Shown piece by piece: positions 32,976 through 44,300 of a stretch of DNA of 64,000 bases. The DNA comes from Cheilinus undulatus (lineage: Eukaryota; Chordata; Actinopteri; Labriformes; Labridae). Under the pieces are notes generated by a model. It was not told where the DNA came from, made no database searches, and was given only the letters and a program-made list of their open reading frames with translations. The position numbers and the translations under genes were made by a program. Where the stretch lies: contig NC_054878.1 in the NCBI RefSeq assembly GCF_018320785.1, positions 43,747,023 through 43,811,022 of the forward strand, written 5' to 3'. Position 1 is the stretch's first letter. Each line of letters starts with the position of its first letter.

Positions 32976-35900
32976 ATGGCTCTGCTGGGGTCGGTCTTCA
33001 TTTTTGTGCTCCAGTTTGGGGGTAACTACTCTCTTTCTATTATTTATCTTGTGTTAAAAGTGTGTCATGGTGTAGATGTGCAAATGCATGCTGATGAATA
33101 TGTTTAATATAAAACATGTAAAATCAGCTGAGCTAGTAGATAAGGAGTTAGTGGTCAGCCATGTCTGAGGTCTAATCTGAGCAGGACTAAAGGTTTGTTC
33201 TTCTGCTGTCAAAGCTCTGGGATTAGTGTGTTGAAGGGCTGCAGAGCAGTGAAGGGTTAGCGCGAAAAGACGATCTCAGATAGTGACGAAATAGAATGGA
33301 TCCGTGATCTGCTAATGCTGTTTCATCGTGGAATCGGCTCTATTTCTTCTCGCTCTTTGCTCCCTCTCTCCCTGCCCTCCTGCCTCCTGATGCAGCGGAG
33401 TCTCACGCTGCAAGTGAAAGTGAAACTCAAGCTTTAGTTCTTTCCAGCTGTCTTATGCCAAGCCGTGTCTTGGTTTTCTGACCCATTCATGTGCAAAAAA
33501 TATTTCTTTGCACAATCTGCACAAAGCTTCTAACGTTTTTTGATGAGCTCTTAAGACGGCGTGGTTCGAAAAGGGAAGAGAGATGGAGCATACCGCAGTC
33601 AGCAGAGTAAAGCATGGCAGAAGGAGATCGCCTACAGCATGGATTGTTTTCCATTGTTTTCCCGTTTTATTTACAACCCTTTCCACCTGACAGGTAACAG
33701 AATCATGAGTGAAACTTTATAATATCAGCGTCGGAGAGGGCGGCGATGTCCACGAGGTCCAGACATGGTTCATTCTTAGAAAATGTTTTAACAGGGTTGC
33801 CAACTTTGGGTTGCTGGCTGGAGTGAGATTTTGTTCATTATACATGCCCGCACTCAATGATGGCGACGTATTCAGACTCATTTCACCATTAGGGTTTAAA
33901 AAGTATGTGTCTTACACAGGCCCTAACACACACACACACACACACACACACATAATAGCAGCAATTATTGAAGTATATGAGTGTGATAAACAACAATTTA
34001 CTGTGCTTCGTTATTTGCTAGCAAACCTTGAATAAAATAGATATGGACCGCAGAGGCCATGCTCACAATGCCATAAATTTAATTGGGGATAAAAACTTGT
34101 TGGGTCGGCCACTTATGAAATCTTAGATGGTGCTGTGAGCTTGGTTCACCTGCGATGGTCTCATTTCTGAAGACTGTACCTGAGTCTCATCATCTTTATT
34201 CTCCCTCTCTTCTGACGATGTCCCATTCCTGCTGCCTCTGTCTGCTAGCGCCAGTCCCTCGTCTCTTCCTCTCTCTCTCCTTCTTAAAGTATCTCAGTAT
34301 GCTCATCTGCAGTAACACAGTTGGTAAGTCTTTCTTCAAAACATACATGGTTGCTACATTATCAATTGCACAGAAAAACTCACTACTACCGGAGCAAAAG
34401 AGGACGTTTGGTCACATTAACGTAAGCTAGCTAGTGGTTAACTGTTAGCCCATTCAGCTGTTATCCTTTGTGCCTTACAGAGCATTTATTCCAGCAGTAC
34501 TCAACCTTCATCCACCCAGGAGCCACATTGTCTTAAAAATACTATTGCAAGAGCCCCAATCCAAAACATTTGATGATCAATCTATCCATAGTTGAAATAA
34601 AACAGTGAATTGGTGGATTATTATGTTGTTCAATGGGATGAAATACAGAAAAATGTTTGTATAGTGTCAGAAGAAAAGATATTTCACTGATAATAAGCAT
34701 ATGTTTGTATTTATATAAGCTCCACCTGGACTAAAGTCTTTATAAAATGTCAGAACGTGCTGACTCAGAGCTATAAGGAGCTTTTCAAAGAGCTGATGAA
34801 TCATGGGAGTCTGTTTGGGTATTTATATTCCATATTTTGACATTCACTGTAGTTCTGTGACTCTGTTAACTTAAAGTTATGCTTTCTATTTTTCTCCTCT
34901 CATTATTATCGGTTTTAGCTAAAGGGGGAGGGTCCCCATAGTGGTCTTTGCCCTGGGCCTCCAGATGGATAAAACCGGCCCTGCCTCAGACCTGCAGCTC
35001 CCCTCACAGATCCTTCTGTCCTGCCAGTTTGTTGCTTTCATTTTTATGTGTCTGCCCTTTTGACAGTATTTATCATTAGTACGTTTAAGATCAAATTTGG
35101 ACAAGTTTTACTCAGTCTGTTGCCTGGTCTTCATTCTGTGTGTCTGTGTCACCGCCCCCTTCCTTAATAAATGCATCCAGAGAAATCAATTAGATTTTGT
35201 TTTAATCTAAACAACTAAAAAGCTTAGGTGTGTTATTTATTTCATTTAAGATTTGCGTTATCAATATATATAACCACTTGTTTTAACAAACAGCAACTAC
35301 CAAGCAAAATGCATGAGGTTACACAGGTAATGCAAAAACAACAAAAAAAAACATGTAAAATAACACATAAGCATACATTTTTAGTTCTAAACTGAGAATA
35401 GTGTCAGCTGGAATGGCTATCTTATACTTTAAATGTTCTTACCTCTCCATTCATCTGTACCACCTCTGTTGTTACCTTCATGAATACCATATACTTGGCA
35501 TCACTGTCATCCAGAAAAGCCACGTCTTTAAAACGAGGATCAAGTGCTAAAGCACAGTGGAGAAGGTTTTGAAGATATGTATGGCGACCATCAAAGTCCT
35601 GTCTAAATCTTTCCTTCATCTGGGAAGGAACTTGTAGATCACTCTCATCTGGTTGGAAAGGGCTCTGCAGTTTGGCTTGGATTGGAGAGATCATGGAGAT
35701 GGTGGGATTTTTTTTTACCTCACTGAGGAGTGTGGTTGCCACTTTCAGAGGGGACATCAATTTGATGATCCCTGGGATCAGTGTCATGTCATCTTCTGTC
35801 AAACTGACCATAGCTTCTCCCCTCTTTATCTTCCTTGACAGCGGGGTGTTCAGCACAGCAGGCTGCTGCTCCCAGAAACACTCCATCATATCAAGGGTAC

Positions 35901-38675
35901 TATTCCATCTTGTGGAAACATCATGGATGAGCTTGTGGATGGGCAGGTGTAACTGGGTCTGTATTTCATGCAGAACTTCAGATGCTTTGGGGCTTTTGTG
36001 GAAAAAGGAGACAAGCCTCCTAACTTTCACCACCAGCTCTGACACACTGTCCACCTTCAAGGCTTTTTTAAAGGGGCCAAGTTCAGTGTGTGAGCGATGC
36101 ATTCCACATGTTGGTCCATCTTACCACCAGCACCAGCCAGGATCATTTTTCTGGCATTATCCATGGCTAATGCAGGGCTCCTCTCTTCAATCTTCCACTA
36201 GCGGCAAATATCCTGAAGTAAAACTGCAAGATTGTTCCCTGCGTGAGCCTCATTAAACACTCTGGTCTGCAGAACGTGTTTTTTTAAAACTCATCCGTCA
36301 TCTATGTAGTGTGCTGTGACCGTTACATATGATGCTGAGGCGCAGGATGTCCAGCCATCCACTGTTACAGCAACTCTTTGGGCTTTGCTCAGTGACTGCG
36401 CTATCTCTCTTCTAACTTTATCGTACAGGGCAGGGATCTGTTTTTCAGAGAATAGCTTTCGGTTTGGTATTTTATAATGAGACTCCAAGACATGGAGGAG
36501 GTGTTTGAAACCTCCGTTATCTGTGACACTGTAAGGCTGAATATCTTTGCAGATGAAGAAAGCTATAGCATCAGTTATTGCCATTGCACACGTGGAATTG
36601 TTAGCAAGCGGGGCATGGAAAAAACTTAGAATACTTTGCTCGCCACTTTTGAAGCTAGCAGCTGCAGGCGAATCCAAGCTGGAGGCAGGGGAGGCGGGGG
36701 CGCTAGCAGACGCCTCCACGACACAAAATCTATGCTACTTTCAGTCAAATCTGATCCTCAATAGAATCATTAAACTAATGAAACTCCCCACCACACTTTT
36801 ACTGCTACCCTGTAATCCTTCAGCTTTCTCACTGAGAGAGTGTCTGCTTTAGAGAAACTCCACATCCTGGTTTCACTGCAACCTGTAGTCTGCCTGTGTA
36901 ACGAGCCGCCTCAACACAGGCAGCAGAAATACATAGAACATTGAGCAAAGCATGAATGCTATCAGAGTGTCTCTGTGACGGTTGAGTGGTCATCAGAGTG
37001 ACTCTCTGGCCTCTTCTTTCTTTTCTTCCAGTACGCAGCAGTCAGAAAGACTTTTATCACTTCTCCCTACCTGAACAAGACGTCACCCTGCCCTGTGGTA
37101 CTCCTTTCCCCTTTGGACCTCTCCCATGCTCTGGCATGTCCTGGTTTTATAGCAGAGCTTCATCAGAGGCTTTTACTGAGGCCAACGAAGGAAAGGTTAA
37201 TCCCAGGTCCCTCCGAGCTGGTCGGCTGAGTTTGGACTCTGACTGTTCTTTGGTCATCAAACGTGTCACTGATGAGGATGTTGGTCTCTACACGTGTGGC
37301 CGTAATTATGATGATGGTTACAGCGTCAGAGTGTATCTAAGTCTGTTTTTAAGTAAGTCTCATTTCATTATCATCAGTTTAAAGTATTGCACAGCGCTCA
37401 ACCTCAGAAACATCAGTTATCATCTGACAGACAATACTTTGGACTTCCAGTGTAGCCAGCAGATATCTGATATGTGGGCTTAACCTTCCTCTTCTATCTA
37501 ATGGTCACTTTCTAATTTAGCATTTATTACCAGAGCTTATTTCTACTTCAGTCCTAGTTGTTATGCTACAAAGGACAACGATCTGAGATGAAATTTTTCA
37601 GGTTGTGTATGGAAGTCACAAAGTTAAATTCAGATGTCAAATATTTTTAACCTCAGATTTTGATCTCTTTCCTTCAGTCTCTCCAAAACCGACAGACTCT
37701 GATCCAATGAGCATCAATGAACTCCAGTTAGAGTGTTCTCTGTTCAGATTCAGAGATCTTCATCTTTGTCCACCATACCGTCTCCTCTGGGTGAATGAGA
37801 CAGGAGCTGAGATTACTGACGGTGTTACAGAGACTTTTAGAGATGAAGGCTGTTTCTCTGACCTGACTGTGACTCGTCAGAGCGGACACAACAAGACATT
37901 CACCTGCCAGGTTGTTGATGAGGAGAACAATGTGAAGATACAGGCCGACTACACACCTGTCTTCACAGGTAGGACCATTATTTATGCTTCAACAAGATCT
38001 GTGGAACAAAACAGATGACAAGACAAATAGAAGTGTAGGGTAGAAGATGTTTTCTAAAGAGCTGCCACTGTGGTGACCAGAATGCCAGGGTTAATAATTC
38101 AATCAGAGCCTTCTTAACTAACAGATATCCTTACATGTTCAGTTACAGTTATTCACTTATGAATGTTTCTTTTTCTCATAAAACTTCAACAGACTGGTCT
38201 CCTCTGAGCTCCATCATGCTCGTTCTGCGTATTTCAGCTCTTGTTTTGATGATCGTGAGCACTGTTTTGGTCTTCACCCGCAGAGGTGAGGAAATAAACA
38301 CCATCAATGTGGCAGAAATAGTTCAAACTAATCATATGTAAAACATTAATGCTGCTATTTACTTCCAGGTAACATCAAACCACGGCGTAAAGAAACCAGC
38401 GTGAGTTTAAACTAACTCCTACGATGTGTGACATTTCTTCTGACTGATGAAACCTCTGAGACGATGGACTCTGCAGAGTTTGCTCTGTTGACTCTTGTTG
38501 TTTTGAATCTCATGTGTTGTGTTGTATTTCACAGATGCATGAGGATGTCATTGAAGCCAACGATGAAAATGATGAAGCATTTGGTGCTGCTTCCATTGAA
38601 CTGCAACAACTTCCAGATCAAGATTTAGTCAGAAGAAAGTCACAGCTTCCCTTCTGGCCCCCAGAAGATTATTGA
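32976..38675 (+). CDS. Copy 3: compact receptor, signal peptide plus Ig pair B, TM and tail
   Basis: Exons 32976-33021, 37032-37352, 37678-37968, 38193-38285, 38369-38400, 38535-38675; 924 nt, about 307 residues, all in frame. Ig pair A and the four vWA exons are gone. The intron that normally follows pair A (36725-36960) is fused directly to the polypyrimidine tract of Ig-V B. The Ig-V reads [16 protein letters not shown] and [16 protein letters not shown]; the TM keeps the arginine ([10 protein letters not shown]). The usual stop TAA is TTA here, adding 16 residues (LVRRKSQLPFWPPEDY) before TGA. All splice sites look sound, so it may encode a two-Ig receptor, or be a dead copy if intron 1 (4 kb, with a hAT remnant) is mis-spliced. 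Confidence 0.7.
33262..35420. other. Sequence unique to copy 3 replacing intron and Ig pair A
   Basis: Starts abruptly inside the SINE shared with other copies (break at GGGTTAGCGCG, 33262). No coding domain recognised. Contains an ISRE-like motif (33413-33427), a (CA)n run (33926-33952) and a dispersed-repeat stretch near 34485-34600. It ends beside the hAT transposase remnant. Confidence 0.45.
33413..33427 (+). promoter_or_regulatory. ISRE-like motif AGTGAAAGTGAAACT
   Basis: Exact match to GAAANNGAAACT, the interferon-stimulated response element core, about 440 bp downstream of the copy 3 ATG. It lies within the insert unique to this copy. Function is inferred from motif only. Confidence 0.35.
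35422..36719 (-). pseudogene. ZBED1-like hAT transposase remnant
   Basis: The N-terminal part (36719-36291) has KDIQPYSVTDNGGFKHLL and VAVTVDGWTS; a second part (36102-35422) has HDVSTRWNSTLDM and LALDPRFKDVAFL. These are hallmarks of ZBED1-type hAT proteins. The BED zinc finger and C-terminal dimerisation region are missing, and the frame breaks between 36290 and 36103. Its right edge abuts the copy 3 intron, so it marks the breakpoint that removed Ig pair A. Confidence 0.75.
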
Positions 38676-40500
38676 CTTCTGAAAATGTGAGGAAAATGTG
38701 TAATGGTATTTACAGTGTCTTTTCATTTTCAAACATTCCTAAAGAAACCCTAAAAGAAACTGAGATTAAGTCATTTTGTCCTGGATTTGTTTGATATTTG
38801 AACAGTTTCTCAAAAATCCACCTGTCAGCCATTATTAGTAAATAAGAAGCATGATAAACACACTCATCAGTCCATTCTTGATTAGAACTGTTGATTACGG
38901 CATCAACCTACCAATTTCCCTGCCTGGATATCAAAAACAAAAGAGCTGTTTACTGCCTGTGTTTTTTCACCAATCAGGATTAGACATATTTAACTCAAAC
39001 CCAGTGATGAACAACATGACAGCCCTAGAAATATGTGGCTAAAATATCTCATTTGCCCCCTTGTGGCTGGCTGTGGTATAGGTGGAAGGGACTGAATTTT
39101 CTGCTGATGTCTCTTGTTCCCTTTTTCATGAGCTCTTTGAAAGTCTGTACCGCTCTCTCACCTAGACCGTTAGATGAAGGATGATCAGGAACCGCTGTGT
39201 CTGATTCCATGTGTTGTTATAAACGCTTTCATTTGTTCACTGACAAAACACTGGGCGTTGTCAGACACGATCGTCTCTGGTGTGCCATGTGTGCTGAAAC
39301 TGATTCTAAGGTGGTTTACAGTCATTTCTGATGTAGCAGAGCTCACTGGGTTTACCTACAGCCACTTTGAGTGTGCATCAACAGTTACCAAGAACATTTT
39401 ACCCAGAAAAGATCCTCAATAATCAATGTGGAGTCTTCTCCAAGTCTTCTCAGGACACTCCAAAGTAGTCCACATAGTGGAGCCTCTCTGTGCTCCTGGC
39501 ATGTGCTGCATGACTTTACCTTGTTTTCCATGTGGCTGTACATTTGAGGCCATGCGGCTCATCCCAGGATGCGCTTAATGCAGCTGCTCCATCAAAGACA
39601 CTCGTCCTTTCTCTGGTGGGACAATGCCGGCTCCCCACAGCACACATCCATCCTGAACACTCAGGTCATGCTGTCTCTGTAAGGCAGAAAGTCTGTCAGG
39701 TTATTCTGCCAGCCTCTCAAAATAAACTCACGTACCCTCCAGAGTTTTGGATCTTTTGTTGTTTGCAGCTGGTCTGATGTCATTAGTGGGCTTTGCTCCT
39801 GATCTAACATTAGCACCATTTCATCAGATGATGGACCATTAGGTGTCTCTGAAAGTGGGAGATGACTGACAGAGTCAGCATTATCTTTGTCTTTTCCTCC
39901 TCTGTACATGATAACATGTTGATCTGCTCAGCAGTACAGCCCACCTCACTGCTTTCATCTCATTGGTTCTTTGTTAATTGATGCCAAGGCCGGTCAGGAG
40001 GCGTGCAAAAAACACCTCCCAGGAAAGAACCTGTACCTGCAGATGGTCGAAGCATAGCCGAACACAGCCATTCACAGTCAAGAACAGTGGTGCAGACTCA
40101 TATTTTCAGAATTTTTTAAATGTTTCTCTTATTGGAGCGTAAATCTCACCAAATGATCATGTTTTCATTTTGCATTGAACACATTCTATGCATATAGAAA
40201 TATACCTCTCAGTGTCTGATGACCCCCAGGAGTATCCCGACCCCCAGGTTGGAGACCACTGCTTCAGACAGGACAGGCAGTTTAGAGCTAGGCCTGAAGT
40301 TGGAGAGCACAGAGAGGTCAGGAGAATATTTAAAATTCAGAGTCATTTTAGATATAAACATTAAAAACAGCTCAATTTCCTGGTCTAAATGTGGGACTGG
40401 ACTTCTCTGTTCTTAACTTCAGAAGAGCATTTCTCCATGCTAACTCTGTGAGTTGTAAATATATATTTCTGTTATTATTGTTTCATTACTTTGACATTTC
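38676..40500. other. 3' flank of copy 3 with gypsy pol fragment
   Basis: 38676-38990 continues the copy 2-like 3' UTR. 39000-39915 on the minus strand repeats the gypsy integrase fragment seen after copy 2, with its own disabling changes (SVSHLPLSETP). 40260-40500 is the distal 3' UTR-like block, shortened and lacking the AATAAA segment. Confidence 0.55.
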
Positions 40501-40769
40501 TCATTTCTCATTGACGATAAATAGAGCCGTTACTAAGTCTTAACTGCTGCCTCCTGTGTGAAGCCTATCTGATGACATAGGCAGCCTTGCCTGTGAGCCT
40601 TCACTGAGGGCAGAAACCCAGGCTCTACGCTTACAGATCCAAGCACACGCTTACGGATCTCAGTACAAATCATGTGTGGTATAAGTGTTGCAAAAGTCAC
40701 GTGTGTATGACAGCCAACTGAGAGGCAGATTCTGAACCAAAATGAACTAAGTCCACAATTACAAATTGG

Positions 40770-41030
40770 TCTACATATTTGCAGATTAGTGCATGCATTT
40801 GTGGATTTTTGAACAAATTTTCAAAACTTTGCACACATTTGCAAATCTTTACATGGATTTGCAGATCTATACACGCATTTGTGAATTTGTGCACGCATTT
40901 GTTGATTTGTGCATGCATTTGCAGATCTGTGCACGCATTTGTGGATTCGTGCACATATTTGCAGATCTGTGCACGCATTTGTGGATTTGTGCGCAGATCT
41001 TTGTACACATTTGCAAATACTTTTGCAACA
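40770..41030. repeat. 20-bp minisatellite
   Basis: Alternating GTGCACGCATTTGTGGATTT and GTGCATGCATTTGCAGATCT units; GCAGATCTGT recurs exactly 40 bases apart (40921, 40961). Because 20 is not a multiple of 3, repetitive ORFs open in several frames on both strands; they are not genes. Confidence 0.9.
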
Positions 41031-41044
41031 AATATAGCTCCATA

Positions 41045-41377
41045 TTATTGCAGACATCAGACTTGGAGAGGAGAGAACACTCCTGCAAAAAACATCAAAT
41101 CAAAAAGTGTGATGAACTAATTTCATTTATGTTCACTGCACCTAAAAAGATTCCGATATTTCCTGCATTGATGTAAAATTCCTTGATGTTCATTCTGAAA
41201 TAATCTACCGCCTTAAAGCTTTCTGGGTATTTTTGGTTGATGTGTCTGATGCTGTGTTAAGATTAGCTTATCTCATAAACTTAACTACATTAAAGGAAAT
41301 TGCACAATCATCTCAACTTCAGTTCAAACAAGGAAAAGCCGCGAGAACTTTGCCAGTTACCTAAGACCAGACGGAGG
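41045..41377 (+). promoter_or_regulatory. Truncated conserved 5' flank, copy 4
   Basis: Only the last 330 bp of the shared flank remain; the minisatellite replaces the rest. The proximal block to the ATG (TTCACTGCACC.. to AGACCAGACGGAGG) is intact. Confidence 0.45.
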
Positions 41378-44300
41378 ATGGCTCTGCTGGGGTTGGTCTT
41401 CATTTTTGTGCTTCAGTTTGGGGGTAACTACTCTTTTTCTATGATTTATCTTTACATGTGTTGAAAGTGTGCAAATGCATGCTGATGATTGTGTTTAATA
41501 TAAACATGTAAAATCAGCTGAGCTAGCAGCTAAGGAGTTAGTGGTCAGTCATGTCTGAGGTCTAATATATAGGCTTATATGTAGGCTTGGACCACTCCTC
41601 AGTCCAGCGATTGCAGCTGGTCCAAAATGCAGCTGATCGCCTCCTAACAGGCCAAAAGACGAGGGACCACATTACCCCGGTGTTGCTCTCTCTGCATTGG
41701 CTTCCTGTCCACTGTCCAGGGTTGAATTTAAAATTCTTCTATTAGCTTACAAAGCTCTTCATGGTCTTGCACCAGCATATTTATGTGAACTGCTTCATGT
41801 TCACACCCCAGCCAGAGCTCTGAGGTCTGCCAATCAGCTCCTCATGGATGTGCCCAAAACAAGGCTAAAAAAAGAGGAGAGATCGAGCTTTTGCAGTAGC
41901 ATCCCCAAAACTGTGGAATAGCCAACCCCTTAATGTGAGATCTGCTGAAACTGTAGAACATTTTAAATCATTTTAAAAAACTTATCTTTTCTCGTTGGCT
42001 TTAAATTCAGGATGAGATTATTTTATCCCAACAGATTTTAGATTTTAGATGTTACTGTAACTTTTACTACTACTGTATAATGTTCTATTTTTTTAAATTA
42101 ATTTTACTAATTAATAGTGGTATATTCTTGTTTTATGTTTTGCTTATATACTGTGAAGCACTTTGGTCAGCTGTGGTTTTTTTAAATGTGCTATATAAAT
42201 AAAGTTGAATTGAATTGAATTGGATTAATATGATCAGAACTAAAGGTTTGTTCTTCTGCTGTCAGAGCTCTTACATGTTTATAGGATGTGTCTGTTCTCT
42301 CTGGCACTCTGGCTTCCTCCCACCACCAAAAACATGCTTGTTAGGCTAATTAGTGACTCTAAATGGGCCATAAGTGTGAGTTTGAGAGTGCCTGGTTGTT
42401 TGTCTCTATATGTCAGCTCTGTTACTGACTGATGACCCAGTCAGTCCAGGGCAGGGGCCAAATCCCTCCCGTGGAACAGTTAAATCTGGCCCGCAACATT
42501 ATCTCATATTTCTGTTATAACTGACCCATCACTGTGAGGTCTGAAGATTTCCTCCAGTATAAAAATTCAAATTTATCCTTTATGATTTAAGATATCCTTG
42601 GTAAGTCATAAAATCTGAAAAAGTAAGGAGAAAAAATATTTAGATAAGAATTCAGGAATGTTGGAAAAGAAATTAATTAGTGTTTTAATTTCACATTTTC
42701 AATTTTGCATCTCACAATTAGGACTCAAACTTAGGATTTTGACTTTTTATTTTGTACTTTGAGCATTTCAATTCATAATTTTGACTTCTTATACTTTGAG
42801 CTTTAGGATTCATAATTTTACATTTTAATTCATGTTTTAACCTTTTAAACTAATTATTTTGTATTTCACAATAATAATCCCATAGTTCATAATCCCATAG
42901 TTTGACCTTTTAGATGCTCCATTTAAAATTTTGAATCATATTTTGACTTTTGATTTTATGCTTACAAATTCTATAACATATTTTTACCTTCTAAACTCAA
43001 GTTTTTGATTTTCTAATACAGTTACCATTACAAATATTTTTCAATTTTATGTTTTGACCTTTTTGAACTAATGAATTTACTTTTCTCAGATTGTGAGCCT
43101 TTAAACTTTTTCTTTTTTAAAATTTCAATATCATCAATACTAAGTTTTTTTTTTCATTTTTTATTACTGGTGAAATGATGTTGACAGTTTTTGGTTAAAA
43201 AAGTGACCCTGTTAGGCCCTCAGGTTAGACCTGAATCCGGCCCCTGCTGTGATTGAGTTTGACACCTCTGGACCGGGGTGTACCCCAGCTCTTGCCTAGT
43301 GAAAGCTGGGATAGGCTCCAGTCCCTGTGACCCCGAATGGGATAAGTGGTGTAGAATTTAGATGGATGCATAGTGTTTTAAAAAATTTGAGGGTTCATTT
43401 TGTCAGCTATTTTAGATTTAGCTTTAGTCCCAGTCATTAGATTAAATGTTCTATATTTTCAGGGTTATAGTCTCTCGCTCTGGCTTCAAAACCTCTTGCT
43501 TTCTACTTATTTTTATTATATTATTTCCATAAATCTCTTTTACATGTCCCAAGATCTCTGGAATATCATTCAGCTCATTTGTCTCCACCATAGGTCTGTA
43601 GTGGTGTGATTATTGACTCTGTCCCATGTAAAGACGTCCCTCTCACCTCTTATTGATTTAATACAGAAGTTTGGACAGCTCTCAGGGTTTAGGATTAACT
43701 GGGATAAGAGCATTATTTTGCCCCTTTCTGATGGCCTTGACCTCAAATATCTTAATAACCTACCCTTTAGAATTTCCACTGAGAGATTTAAATATCTGGG
43801 AATAAATATTAGAAGAAGTCAAAATCTTCTAGCCCTAATTATCTTAACTTAGCACAAATAGTAAGGAAATTTGTGTTTAATAGATTGCTTCTTTGTTGTA
43901 GCAATGCTGCTTGGCTATAAATATTATACTGTTGGAAAGCCTGTTTATTTCCCTTTTTTGTAATGGTGCCACATTTGTAAGGAACATGCATTTGTGGGAT
44001 GAGCAGCAGTGCCATTGTGGTTAAAATATGGGATTATGAGATTTGACCATCAGTGACTTCTGTTTCATTTATATTGTACACAGTGTCCCAACTTTTTGGA
44101 ATTGGGGTTATAATTTTCACCCCCTAATAAAACGAAGGTTGTACAAGCCACAGGTTTTTCAATCAGTCAGAATCCCGCCATCATTTGTAGCAAAACTACA
44201 GCGCGCATGAACACAGCAGAGTATGTGGAATTATTGGGTAAAGACATTATCCACCAAATCTGTAGATTTATTTTCATCTTTGTCAGCTCTTCAGAGATCA

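Noticed and set aside
40697-41176. Overlapping repetitive ORFs rich in ICK/CTD motifs on both strands
   Set aside because: Produced by the 20-bp minisatellite, which opens several frames at once.
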